Positions 56,567 to 64,000 of a DNA stretch of 64,000 nucleotides are shown piece by piece. A program made the position numbers and the translations under genes. Within the stretch, counting starts at the first letter, position 1. Each line of letters opens with the position of its first letter. Below the pieces are notes generated by a model. It was not told where the DNA came from. It worked only from the letters and a program-made list of their open reading frames with translations, and made no database searches. The stretch comes from Pannonibacter phragmitetus_B (lineage in GTDB: Bacteria; Pseudomonadota; Alphaproteobacteria; Rhizobiales; Stappiaceae): contig NZ_JBNINT010000001.1 of NCBI RefSeq assembly GCF_050510895.1, positions 2,852,001 through 2,916,000 of the forward strand, given 5' to 3'.

Positions 56567-56594
56567 CGCCCGGCCATGTGCCGGGCGTTTTGCT
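56567..56594 (+). terminator. terminator of the beta-oxidation operon
   Basis: CGCCCGGC and GCCGGGCG form an 8-bp GC stem with a 5-base loop, followed by TTTTGCTTTT. It begins 24 bases after the last stop codon of the operon. Confidence 0.85.
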
Positions 56595-56664
56595 TTTGCC
56601 CTGTCGATCTATGTGAAGCGGTGATGGAACGGGCATGTCGCAGTGCTGCCCGTCTGGAGAGATC

Positions 56665-56705
56665 ACGGCATGGATGCCATGGCTCGACCATGGCATCCAT
56701 GCCGT
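56665..56705. repeat. perfect 18-bp inverted repeat
   Basis: ACGGCATGGATGCCATGG and CCATGGCATCCATGCCGT are perfect 18-bp arms around CTCGA. It lies between the two converging terminators and has no T tract. It looks like an interspersed intergenic palindrome of the REP type, not a terminator. No second copy was noticed in this window. Confidence 0.65.
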
Positions 56706-56740
56706 TACCCATCATCGCGAGAAACAGTGCGACCGCCCCA

Positions 56741-56777
56741 GAAACAAAACCGCCGCAGCCCTTGCAGGCTGCGGCGG
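56741..56777 (-). terminator. terminator of lysK
   Basis: CCGCCGCAGCC and GGCTGCGGCGG form an 11-bp stem with a 6-base loop. On the minus strand it follows the lysK stop by about 25 bases and is trailed by TTTTGTTTC. Confidence 0.85.
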
Positions 56778-56802
56778 CTCAAAACGTCAAAACTCCAGAG
56801 GC

Positions 56803-58461
56803 TCAGGCGGCGAGTTCGCCGCTGAGGGCCTTGGCGATCAGAGCGCGGGTCTCGGCAATGCCGTAGAGCGCCACGAAGGAGCCGAAGCGCGGGCCCTGTT
56901 CGAGGCCCAGCAGCACTTTGTAAAGTGCCTGGAACCAGGCCACCGACACACCGGGGCCACCGTCCGGGCTCTTCTTCGTCTGGTCCTGATACCGCTCGAT
57001 CTTGCGCGCAACATCGAGAACCGCGTCCTGAATTGTGTTGCCATCGGCACCCGCCGGAAGGGCCGCCAGCGATGCATCGAGCGCTTCGAGAGCAGCCCGT
57101 TCCACATCGTCCGGAGCGCGGAACTGCTTGGACGGCTTCACGAAGTCATCGAAGTAGCGGATGGCATAGGTGACGAGTTCGTCCAGCTTCGGATGGGTGT
57201 CCTTCGTCACGCCCGGCGCATAGCGGGTGATGAAAGCCCAAAGCACGTCCTTGTTCTCGGCGTTGGAGGCCGACACGAGGTTCAGCAGCATGGCGAAAGG
57301 CACCGGCGAGCTGATTTCCGGCACGTTGCCGGAATGGATGTGCCAGGCCGGGTTCATCAGCTTCTGTTCCGGCGTCATCTCCGCGAACTTGCCTGCGAAG
57401 GCAAGATACTCATCCACGGCACGCGGGATCACGTCGAAATAGAGCTTCTTCGCGGTCTTCGGCTTCTGGAACATGTAGAGCGCAAGGCTCTCCGGCGAGG
57501 CATAGGTCAGCCACTCGTCGATGGTCAGGCCGTTGCCCTTGGACTTGGAGATCTTGGAGCCATCATCAGCCAGGAACAGCTCGTAGACGAAATGCTCCGG
57601 CGGAGTGCCGCCCAGCACCTGACAGATGCGGTCATAGACCGGCATGTTGGGGCCGTGGTCCTTGCCGAACATCTCGAAGTCAACGCTGAGCGCGGCCCAG
57701 CGGGCGCCGAAGTCCGGCTTCCACTGCAGCTTCACCTTGCCGCCGGTGACCGGCAGGGTCACGTCCGTGCCGTCCTCATCCTCAAACGTGATAGTGCCTT
57801 CGCGGGCATTCACGTCCTTCATCGGCACATAGAGCACGCGGCCGGAAATGGGCGAAATCGGCAGGAACGGACTGTAGGTGGCGCGGCGCTCTTCGCCGAG
57901 CGTCGGCAGCATCACGTCCATCAGCTCCTGGTACTTCTCGACGGCCTTCAAGAGGATGCCGTCCAGCTTGCCGGACTTGTAATACTCGGTCGCGCTGGCG
58001 AATTCGTACTCAAAGCCAAAAGTGTCGAGGAAGCGGCGCAGCATGGCGTTGTTGTGGTCGCCAAAGCTCTTGTAGTCCCCGCCGAAGGGGTTCGGCACCA
58101 CCGTCAGCGGCATCTGCAGATAGGGCTTCAGCGCTTCCTGATCCGGCACGTTTTCCGGGATCTTGCGCATGCCGTCCATATCGTCGGAGAAGCACAGCAG
58201 GCGGGTCGGGATCTTGTCCTCGGTGAGGATGCGGAAGGCCGTGCGCACCATGGTCGTGCGCGCCACCTCGCCGAAGGTGCCGATGTGGGGCAGGCCCGAG
58301 GGGCCGTAGCCCGTCTCGAACAGGACCGGGATCGAGGGATCACGTTTCTCGATGCGCTTTACCAGTTTGCGGGCTTCCTCGAACGGCCAGGCCTTGGAGG
58401 TCCGGGCCGCCTCGACAAAAGCGGGCGACAGGTCAAGCGCAGGGAGGGAACGTTCACTCAT
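56803..58461 (-). CDS. lysK: class I lysyl-tRNA synthetase
   Basis: A 552-residue class I LysRS that charges tRNA-Lys. The class I signatures are present: HIGH-like 'GPSGLPHIGTFGE' (residues 53-65) and KMSKS-like 'SKISKSKGN' near 310. The C-terminal helical anticodon-binding region is complete. Alphaproteobacteria use this archaeal-type enzyme instead of class II LysS. The frame is intact and has its own terminator. Confidence 0.95.
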   Translation of the reverse strand: MSERSLPALDLSPAFVEAARTSKAWPFEEARKLVKRIEKRDPSIPVLFETGYGPSGLPHIGTFGEVARTTMVRTAFRILTEDKIPTRLLCFSDDMDGMRKIPENVPDQEALKPYLQMPLTVVPNPFGGDYKSFGDHNNAMLRRFLDTFGFEYEFASATEYYKSGKLDGILLKAVEKYQELMDVMLPTLGEERRATYSPFLPISPISGRVLYVPMKDVNAREGTITFEDEDGTDVTLPVTGGKVKLQWKPDFGARWAALSVDFEMFGKDHGPNMPVYDRICQVLGGTPPEHFVYELFLADDGSKISKSKGNGLTIDEWLTYASPESLALYMFQKPKTAKKLYFDVIPRAVDEYLAFAGKFAEMTPEQKLMNPAWHIHSGNVPEISSPVPFAMLLNLVSASNAENKDVLWAFITRYAPGVTKDTHPKLDELVTYAIRYFDDFVKPSKQFRAPDDVERAALEALDASLAALPAGADGNTIQDAVLDVARKIERYQDQTKKSPDGGPGVSVAWFQALYKVLLGLEQGPRFGSFVALYGIAETRALIAKALSGELAA

Positions 58462-58685
58462 AATCTCAGATGGTCCGTAATGTTTTCGGAATCCGGTTCC
58501 GTTGCCTGCGTGATCCTGCAGGCGGCCGGAGCGCGGACACTAGAAAAGGCGCGGCCTTGCGTCAATCAAACTCTGGCAACAGAACCGCAGGACAGGCACA
58601 AATATTTGCAGCGCTTCTTGAAGGGCGCCTGCTGAAGCATTACCCATGATGCCACGAAACTCTTCAACAGGACCATGCAGCGACA

Positions 58686-59099
58686 ATGAGCAAGCCGTTC
58701 AGCATTCAGGAAGCCCTGATTTATGTCATGGTCATCACCTCCGCCTCTGACGGGCGGATGACAGACAATGAACTGGCCACCATCGGCGACGTCACGCGCA
58801 TGCTGCCGGTGTTCGACGGGTTTGATCCGGCCAATGTCATTCCCGCTGCACAGCGCTGCACTCAGCTGCTGCAGGCCGAGGACGGCATGAACGACGTGCT
58901 GACGATCATCACCGAAACCCTGCCGCACCTGCTTTACGACACGGCCTATGCGCTGGCAGTGGAGGTGGCAGCTTCTGACATTGCGGTTTCGAAGGAAGAA
59001 ATGCGCATCCTGCAGATCCTGCGCGACCGGTTCCGCCTCGACAAGCTGACCTGTGCCGCCATCGAGCGCGGCGCCATCGCCCGCTACCGCCTCGCCTGA
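58686..59099 (+). CDS. TerB-family protein
   Basis: A 137-residue all-helical acidic protein of the TerB superfamily: 'ALIYVMVITSASDGRMTDNE' near the start, then 'ELATIGDVTRMLPVF', and 'AVEVAASDIAVSKEEMRIL' in the second helical repeat. TerB domains bind divalent metal through such D-G/E motifs and occur in tellurite-resistance and stress contexts. No other ter genes are nearby, so the label 'tellurite resistance' should not be taken literally. Confidence 0.8.
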   Translation: MSKPFSIQEALIYVMVITSASDGRMTDNELATIGDVTRMLPVFDGFDPANVIPAAQRCTQLLQAEDGMNDVLTIITETLPHLLYDTAYALAVEVAASDIAVSKEEMRILQILRDRFRLDKLTCAAIERGAIARYRLA

Positions 59100-59112
59100 A
59101 AATTATCAGGCG
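59093..59112. terminator. small hairpin between convergent terB-like and apaG
   Basis: CGCCTGA and TCAGGCG form a 7-bp stem that includes the terB-like stop codon, in a 21-base gap before the apaG end. It has no T tract. Confidence 0.35.
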
Positions 59113-59120
59113 GAGTGGTT

Positions 59121-59513
59121 TCAGTTCAGGAAACCGCGCCGGTTCGGAGTGTCCAGCGAGAAGGGCGGGATGGAGACATTCATCATGCGCCCGTCCGGCA
59201 GCTCCATCAGATAGGCGCCTTCCATGATGCCGGAGGGCGTCGTCAGCGGGCAGCCTGAGGAATATTCAAAGGCCTCGCCCGGCTTGATGACCGGCTCTTC
59301 CCCGACCACCCCCGGCCCTTCCACTTCCTGCATCTGGCCGTTGCCGTCTGTAATCAGCCAATGGCGGCGCCGGAGCTGAACAGCCACGTCCCCGAGATTG
59401 ACGATCTCGACCGTATAGCCCCAGACATAGCTGCCCTCCTCCGGCGAGGACTGGTCCGCCAGATAGAACGGTTCGACTGTGACCTGTATCCCGTTGGTAA
59501 CGGCCCGGTACAT
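59121..59513 (-). CDS. apaG: ApaG (Co2+/Mg2+ efflux-associated) protein
   Basis: A 130-residue fibronectin-III-like protein. Family motifs are 'YVWGYTVEIVNLG', 'LRRRHWLITDGNGQMQEVEG', 'GPGVVGEEPVIKPGEAFEY' and 'GIMEGAYLMELPDG'. ApaG is linked genetically to cobalt/magnesium tolerance and Ap4A levels, but its biochemical action is unclear. ATG 59513 matches the family N-terminus (MYRAVTNGIQVTVEP); a longer frame to 59645 is not supported. Confidence 0.9.
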   Translation of the reverse strand: MYRAVTNGIQVTVEPFYLADQSSPEEGSYVWGYTVEIVNLGDVAVQLRRRHWLITDGNGQMQEVEGPGVVGEEPVIKPGEAFEYSSGCPLTTPSGIMEGAYLMELPDGRMMNVSIPPFSLDTPNRRGFLN

Positions 59514-59792
59514 GGCCTTCCGGCTCCTCAACAATTCGTTATGCGGCTCAGGTGGTTGCCAGCTCCGCATATCATTCTCAAAATATAGAGCGCCGCAGCG
59601 CGCCCGAAAAGTGCAAGCATGAAAATGAATGAAACCAAGGCTCAATGAGATTGCTTCATCAAGCGCCGGTCAAGCTTGGGCGGCATTCGAGCAATCTCAA
59701 GGCGTGATGTCCCAGGATCCCGGCGCCTTGGTATTACGGAGCGGCGCGCCTTCACGCAGGCCCGCCACCCCGTTCTGAAAGCCGGTACATGC

Positions 59793-60995
59793 TCAGCTGA
59801 TTGCAGCCAGCGCCCGCTCGATATCCTCGAGAAGATCCAGTGGATCTTCGAGGCCCACGGACAGGCGCAACATGCCTTCGGTGATGCCCAGTTCCAGTCG
59901 CGCCTCTTCGGCCACGTTCTTGTGCGTGGTCGTGGACGGGTGAGTGATCAGGCTCTTGGCATCGCCCAGATTGTTGGACAGCTTGATCACTTCCAGCGCA
60001 TTGGTGAAGGCGAAGGCTGCTGCCTTGCCGCCCTTCAGCTCGAAGGCCAGCATAGTAGAGCCGCCGCGCATCTGCTTGCGGGCAACAGTGGCCTGCGGAT
60101 GATCGTCACGGCCCGGATAGATCAGGCGGGCAATGGCCGGGTCGCCCGCCAGCCGGTCCGCAATGCGGGCCGCGCTGGAAGACTGCTGGGCAACGCGCAG
60201 CGGCAGCGTCTCCAGCCCCTTCAGCAGCACCCAGGCGTTGAACGGGCTCATGGCTGGGCCAGTGTGCTTGACCAGCGGCAGCACTTCTTCCTCGATCCAC
60301 TTGGCATCGGACAGCACGACACCGCCCAGACAGCGGCCCTGACCGTCAATGTGCTTGGTGGCCGAATAAACCACCACATCGGCACCCAGCTTCAGCGGCG
60401 ACTGGAAGATGGGCGTGGCAAAGACGTTGTCGATGATGACGCGGGCCCCGACGGCATGGGCAATTTCTGCAACAGCGGCGATGTCGATCACATCCAGCGT
60501 CGGGTTGGTCGGGCTTTCCAAGAAGACAGCCTTGGTGCCGGGCTTCACCGCAGCGCGCCACTGGTCAAGGTCCGTACCGTCCACCAGCGTGCTGGTGACG
60601 CCGAAGCGCGGCAGCAGGGTTTCTACAATGTAGCGGCAGGAGCCGAAGAGCGCCTTGGCAGCCACAACATGATCACCCGCCTTGACAGAGGCCATCAGCG
60701 CCAGATTGACCGCAGCCATGCCGCTGGCGGTACCGATGGCGGCTTCTGCTTCTTCCAGCTCGCACATGCGCTGCTCGAACATGGCAACGGTGGGGTTGGA
60801 ATAGCGCGAATAGACGTAGCCCGGGTCCTCGCCGTTAAAGCGCGCTTCCGCAGCTTCTGCCGTGGCATAGACAAAGCCTTGCGTCAGGAAAATGGCTTCG
60901 GACGTCTCGCCATGCTGGGAGCGGATCGTTCCGCCATGAACAAGACGGGTAGCCGGACGCAGGGGACGGGAGGACGGGGTATCGGATGCGCTCAT
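59793..60995 (-). CDS. metZ: O-succinylhomoserine sulfhydrylase MetZ
   Basis: A 400-residue PLP enzyme of the Cys/Met metabolism family that makes homocysteine from O-succinylhomoserine and sulfide. Motifs: 'YSRYSNPTVAMFEQRM', 'ESPTNPTLDVIDI', 'DNVFATPIFQ', and the PLP Lys in 'YSATKHIDGQGRCLGG'. The leader carries a SAM-II riboswitch followed by a terminator, so it is repressed when S-adenosylmethionine is plentiful. ATG 60995 follows GGAGCGAAG. Confidence 0.93.
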   Translation of the reverse strand: MSASDTPSSRPLRPATRLVHGGTIRSQHGETSEAIFLTQGFVYATAEAAEARFNGEDPGYVYSRYSNPTVAMFEQRMCELEEAEAAIGTASGMAAVNLALMASVKAGDHVVAAKALFGSCRYIVETLLPRFGVTSTLVDGTDLDQWRAAVKPGTKAVFLESPTNPTLDVIDIAAVAEIAHAVGARVIIDNVFATPIFQSPLKLGADVVVYSATKHIDGQGRCLGGVVLSDAKWIEEEVLPLVKHTGPAMSPFNAWVLLKGLETLPLRVAQQSSSAARIADRLAGDPAIARLIYPGRDDHPQATVARKQMRGGSTMLAFELKGGKAAAFAFTNALEVIKLSNNLGDAKSLITHPSTTTHKNVAEEARLELGITEGMLRLSVGLEDPLDLLEDIERALAAIS

Positions 60996-61014
60996 CGGTC
61001 TTCGCTCCAGAAAC

Positions 61015-61053
61015 AAAAAACCGGCCATAAAGGCCGGGTGTTTCTCCCCGGCC
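61015..61053 (-). terminator. metZ leader terminator with competing antiterminator
   Basis: On the minus strand CCGGCC-TTTAT-GGCCGG (61037-61021) is followed by TTTTTT, forming an intrinsic terminator 20 bases before the metZ start. An alternative hairpin pairs GGCCGGG (61053-61047) with CCCGGCC (61038-61032). It shares 61032-61037 with the terminator, so the two cannot coexist. Confidence 0.8.
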
Positions 61054-61108
61054 TCTTTAGCAACTTGTTTAACGTGGCTGCAAGCCGGCCGGCTCAAATC
61101 ACCACGGA
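61051..61108 (-). promoter_or_regulatory. SAM-II riboswitch aptamer
   Basis: The minus strand carries the conserved SAM-II elements in order: CGTGGTGATTTG, GCCGGC, CTTGCAGCCACG, TTAAA, and GCTAAAGAGG. CGTGG (61106-61102) pairs with CCACG (61077-61073) as P1, and the 3' GCTAAAGAGG supplies the pseudoknot strand. It directly precedes metZ, the usual target of this class in alphaproteobacteria. Confidence 0.92.
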
Positions 61109-61171
61109 TCCTGTTCCGCCAAATACGCCATTCAGGGCCTGTGGTCAATCTTTGCCAGCGGTGAACCAGCC

Positions 61172-62353
61172 ATGAAAGGGTTGGCCAAGGCCCTGCCATC
61201 GGCTAATGACAGCGCAGAGGAAGATAACGCCCCTCCCCGGCTCCATGAAAGGCTTGCCATGCGCCCAGACGGCATTCTGCCCGCACACATGATCGAGGAC
61301 ATGTTCCGCGCCGGAACGATCCGCAGCGAGCTGGCGCCTGTTGACGGCCAGATCCAGCCGGCCAGCCTTGACCTGCGCCTTGGTGGCCTTGCCTACCGGG
61401 TGCGCGCCAGTTTCCTGCCGGGCAGTTCCGTCAGCGTCGCCGACAAGCTGGATGCCTTCGCGCTGCACACCATCGACCTGACACGTGGCGCTGTGCTGGA
61501 GACGGGCTGCGTCTACATCGTGCCGCTTCAGGAAAGCCTCGCCTTGCCTGATGCCATCTCGGCGACTGCCAACCCGAAAAGCTCCACCGGCCGTCTTGAT
61601 GTCTTCACCCGCGTGATCACCGACGGCGGGCGCGCCTTTGACACGGTTCCTGCTGGCTACAACGGACCGCTCTATGCGGAAATCTCACCGCTCACCTTCC
61701 CCATTCTGGTACGCAGTGGCTCCCGCCTGTCGCAGATCCGCTTCCGCGCCGGTGAACCGCTGATCCCGGACAGCGAACTGGAAGATGTGCATGCCCGCCT
61801 GCGCCTTGTCTCGGGTGGCATGGAGCGCATTGGCGGCGGCGTGCAGTTGTCTATCGATCTGGAAGGCTCCGGCGATGGCAGCCTCGTCGGCTACCGCGCC
61901 AAGCACCACACGGGCGTTATCGACGTGGACCTGAAGGATGCGCATCACCCGCTCGACTTCTGGGACCCGATCTACCGGCGCGGAGCGGCCGAACTGGTGC
62001 TGGACCCGAACGAGTTCTACATCCTCGTCAGCCAGGAGGCGGTTCATGTGCCGCCGGATTTTGCCGCAGAAATGGTGCCCTTCGATCCGCTGGTAGGCGA
62101 GTTCCGCGTGCATTACGCCGGTTTCTTCGACCCCGGCTTCGGACACAGCACGGTGGGCGGCACAGGCTCACGCGCCGTGCTGGAAGTGCGCTCGCACGAT
62201 GTTCCCTTCATTCTGGAACATGGCCAGACAGTGGGGCGGCTCGTCTATGAGCACATGGCCGAACGTCCGCATCGGCTCTACGGCGAAGGTATCGGCTCCA
62301 ACTATCAGGGGCAGGAGCTGAAGCTCTCAAAGCACTTCCGTCCACTCAGCTGA
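61172..62353 (+). CDS. dcd: two-domain dCTP deaminase (PF06559)
   Basis: A 393-residue enzyme that deaminates dCTP to dUTP for thymidylate synthesis. It carries two dUTPase-like halves, as in the alphaproteobacterial 2'-deoxycytidine 5'-triphosphate deaminases. The first half has 'IQPASLDLRLGG' and the catalytic-site 'NPKSSTGRLDV'; the second has 'LVLDPNEFYILVSQE' and 'GSRAVLEVRSHDVPF'. ATG 61172 gives an extra 29-residue polar lead; ATG 61259 (MRPDGILPAHMI), with GAAAGG upstream, is a plausible alternative start. It is divergent from metZ. Confidence 0.85.
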   Translation: MKGLAKALPSANDSAEEDNAPPRLHERLAMRPDGILPAHMIEDMFRAGTIRSELAPVDGQIQPASLDLRLGGLAYRVRASFLPGSSVSVADKLDAFALHTIDLTRGAVLETGCVYIVPLQESLALPDAISATANPKSSTGRLDVFTRVITDGGRAFDTVPAGYNGPLYAEISPLTFPILVRSGSRLSQIRFRAGEPLIPDSELEDVHARLRLVSGGMERIGGGVQLSIDLEGSGDGSLVGYRAKHHTGVIDVDLKDAHHPLDFWDPIYRRGAAELVLDPNEFYILVSQEAVHVPPDFAAEMVPFDPLVGEFRVHYAGFFDPGFGHSTVGGTGSRAVLEVRSHDVPFILEHGQTVGRLVYEHMAERPHRLYGEGIGSNYQGQELKLSKHFRPLS

Positions 62354-62359
62354 CGGAAT

Positions 62360-62384
62360 GCCCGGTGCGCCAGACGCACCGGGC
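62360..62384. terminator. hairpin between convergent dcd and hydrolase
   Basis: GCCCGGTGCG and CGCACCGGGC form a perfect 10-bp stem with a 5-base loop, six bases after the dcd stop. It lacks a T tract but lies between convergent gene ends and could stop either transcript. Confidence 0.6.
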
Positions 62385-62392
62385 CTGCACAA

Positions 62393-63040
62393 TCAGGCGG
62401 CCAGAAGCTTACGGGCGAACTCAGCAACAGCCTTTGCAGTCGCGGTGATGTTGCTGTCCCAGGTGGCAGGCGACTGGCCGCGGGGACCGAGGTCATGGTT
62501 GCCGTCTTCCAGGAACAGGATCTCGCAGGTGCCCGGCAGGGTTACGTCTTCCAGTTCTACCTGACTGCCAAAGGGATCACGCTCGCCCTGTGCAATGAAG
62601 ATGGGGCGGCGCGACTGTTCCAGCGGCTCAAGGCGCCAGACATCGGACTTGCCCTGCGGGTGGAACGGATAGCCGATGCAGACAACACCCTTCACGCGGC
62701 CCGGCAGCGAAGCGCCTGCCGTCAGCATGGCGGCAACGCGCCCGCCCATGGACTTGCCGCCGATCAGGAACGGGCCTTGCACCTCGCCCATTAGCGCCTG
62801 CATGGCCTTCTGATAGGCCCCCACCAGCAGCTCTGCCTTCGGTGGCGGAGCCTTCTTGGCCGTGGTGCGGCGCGCGGCCATATAGGGAAATTCGAACCGA
62901 GCCACGGCGATGCCTTCGGCCGCAAGGGCTGTCGCAAGCCGGTTCATGATGGCGGAGTCCATCGGCGCACCCGCGCCATGGGCCAGAAGCAGAGTTGCAT
63001 CCGGCGTGCCTTCCGGGCGGGTCCAGAGAAATTCGGTCAT
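62393..63040 (-). CDS. alpha/beta hydrolase of the KANL3/Tex30-like type
   Basis: A 215-residue hydrolase. 'LLLAHGAGAPMDSAIMNRLA' gives the oxyanion loop, the nucleophile Ser is in 'GGKSMGGRVAAML', the acid is near 'QGERDPFG' and the His is in 'DGNHDLGP'. This is the small dienelactone-hydrolase-like family with homology to Tex30. The substrate is unknown. Confidence 0.82.
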   Translation of the reverse strand: MTEFLWTRPEGTPDATLLLAHGAGAPMDSAIMNRLATALAAEGIAVARFEFPYMAARRTTAKKAPPPKAELLVGAYQKAMQALMGEVQGPFLIGGKSMGGRVAAMLTAGASLPGRVKGVVCIGYPFHPQGKSDVWRLEPLEQSRRPIFIAQGERDPFGSQVELEDVTLPGTCEILFLEDGNHDLGPRGQSPATWDSNITATAKAVAEFARKLLAA

Positions 63041-63144
63041 CAGGCTGTCCTGTTGTGGCGGCGGATGGGCTCCGCGCGCAAAGAGTGACCCGGCTTATCC
63101 AGAACAAGCCGGTCTGGCAATGGGTTTGCTGGCGGACCGAGGCC

Positions 63145-64000
63145 TCAGTAGAACCCGATCGGGAAGTAGCGCAGGTAAAGCTCGCCATAGATGCCCTTGT
63201 CCTGCACCTGGCGCAGGGCATAGTTCAACGCATCCAGAAGCGGCTGGTCATCACGGCGCAAGGCGATGGAAAGACCGCCACCAAAATAGCCCGGCTCCAG
63301 CCAAGGGCCAGGGGCAAACCGGCAGCAGCCATCCGCCTCCTTACTGGCCAGCCAGAAGGACAATGCCATGCCGTCGCCGAAGTGCACGTCAGCCTTGCCC
63401 TCCTTCAGCGCGGCCCTTGCCTCTGCGGCTGTGGGGAACGGCTCGACAGCAAGGTTCGGGAAGGCTGCCTTCAGAAAGGCCTCGTGGCGGCTGCCGGCTT
63501 CCACACTGACACGCTCTGCCGACGCCATGCCTGGATCAAAGCGGTCCTTGCCCTGCCCCAGCACAAACCGGGCAGGCAGGCGCATGTATGTATCGGAGAA
63601 GGCCATCTCCCGCCGCAAAGCCTCCGTCTTGGCGAGGCCGGAGAGAATGGCATCCCCCTCCCCGCCATCAGGGCGTCCGGCAAAGCCTCAAACGCTTTCA
63701 CCCGCAAGCTGCAGGAGGCACCAAGCTCCTCGCAGACCGCCCGCGCCAGATCCACGTTGAAGCCAGTCAGGCGGCCTTGCGGATCACGGAAGGAGAAAGG
63801 CGGAAAATCATCCGAAGCCAGGAATTCAATCTTCTCCGGCGGCTGTGCGGGGCGCTCCACCAGCGCACGCGGGTCGCGGAAGTTGGGAATGACAATGGTC
63901 ATGCCCGCTTCGTTCAACTGCGAGGGAGCTGCAGTTTCCTGAGCGAGGACACCGGGCGGAATAAAACCAACCGCAATTGAGAATAAAAAATATAAAACTG
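63145..64000 (-). CDS. amino-acid-type ABC transporter solute-binding protein, partial, one frameshift
   Basis: A family 3 periplasmic solute-binding protein whose start lies beyond the window end. The signal peptide is visible (YFLFSIAVGFIPPGVLAQ). The mature part begins after LAQ and reads 'IEFLASDDFPPFSFRDPQGR', then 'GFNVDLARAVCEELGAS'. A G is missing at 63660-63663; adding it gives 'LMAGEGDAILSGLAKTEALR' and leads into the second lobe ('DVHFGDGMALSFWLAS', 'DKGIYGELYLRYF'). No transporter subunits are visible, so the ligand is unknown. Confidence 0.82.

Noticed and set aside
58686..59099. A tellurite-resistance locus
   Set aside because: Only one TerB-like gene is present. terC, terD or terZ-type partners are absent, so resistance cannot be inferred.
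2666..63663. The frameshifts as true pseudogenes or programmed frameshifting
   Set aside because: They hit core genes (ccoN, fadJ, thiolase, ligase) that are otherwise perfectly conserved on both sides. All are -1 in G/C runs, and no slippery heptamer or downstream structure recurs. Base-calling error is the simpler reading.
1..64000. CRISPR arrays, tRNA or rRNA genes and insertion sequences
   Set aside because: Reading through the gaps I saw no regularly spaced repeats, cloverleaf-like sequence, rRNA motifs or transposase motifs. A tRNA-scan or IS search would be needed to exclude them formally.

Overview
The window is a gene-dense, GC-rich (roughly 60-65% by eye) chromosomal segment of an alphaproteobacterium. 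A Hyphomicrobiales/Stappiaceae-like host (Pannonibacter or Labrenzia relatives) fits best. The case rests on a soluble heme-PAS FixL with FixJ and FixK, cbb3 oxidase operons behind FixK/FNR boxes, class I lysyl-tRNA synthetase, a PodJ-like polarity protein, a SAM-II riboswitch on metZ, the Exo/Lig/Lhr/MPE repair genes and a two-domain dCTP deaminase. The genus is inference. I saw no rRNA, tRNA, insertion sequence, phage gene or CRISPR array.

Layout. 1-2.5 kb: small membrane and hypothetical genes and a stand-alone receiver. 2.5-17.1 kb: a microaerobic respiration island on the minus strand (ccoS-I-H-G, ccoP-Q-O-N, an AbrB-like membrane protein, fixK, a receiver-only protein, fixJ, fixL) with hemN on the plus strand. 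Good FixK boxes lie before ccoG, ccoN and hemN, so the island contains the sensor (FixL), relay (FixJ), regulator (FixK) and targets. 17.2-19 kb: an aminotransferase and mscL. 19.2-26.2 kb: a CrbS-like SLC5-STAC hybrid kinase and a CrbR/ErdR-like regulator, with a GGDEF-EAL membrane protein between them. 26.5-30 kb: an HSL-type hydrolase, an unrecognised protein, a coiled-coil periplasmic protein and a DsbA-like isomerase. 30.1-43.3 kb: ATP-dependent DNA ligase, two chemoreceptors, a DbpA-type RNA helicase, an NTF2-like protein, then exonuclease, Lhr-Core helicase and MPE phosphoesterase. 43.3-49.5 kb: a TauE/TIGR02186 pair and podJ-like. 49.8-56.5 kb: merR and a four-gene beta-oxidation operon with a shared operator motif. 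56.8-64 kb: lysK, terB-like, apaG, metZ with its SAM-II riboswitch, dcd, a hydrolase and a partial solute-binding protein.

Reading-frame quality. Seventeen single-base losses interrupt thirteen genes. Every one can be placed in a run of three to five G or C, and adding one base restores family-typical sequence, a total length divisible by three, and in places a normal ATGA or TGATG junction. I read this as systematic homopolymer under-calling in the assembly, not gene decay. The genes are therefore annotated across their full restored extents with the lesion position given.

I found no convincing new multi-gene system. The strongest leads are regulatory: a hemN promoter whose geometry predicts a leaderless mRNA, a SAM-II riboswitch with mutually exclusive terminator and antiterminator hairpins, an operator shared by merR and its operon, and a c-di-GMP enzyme lying between the two halves of an acetate-switch-type signalling pair.
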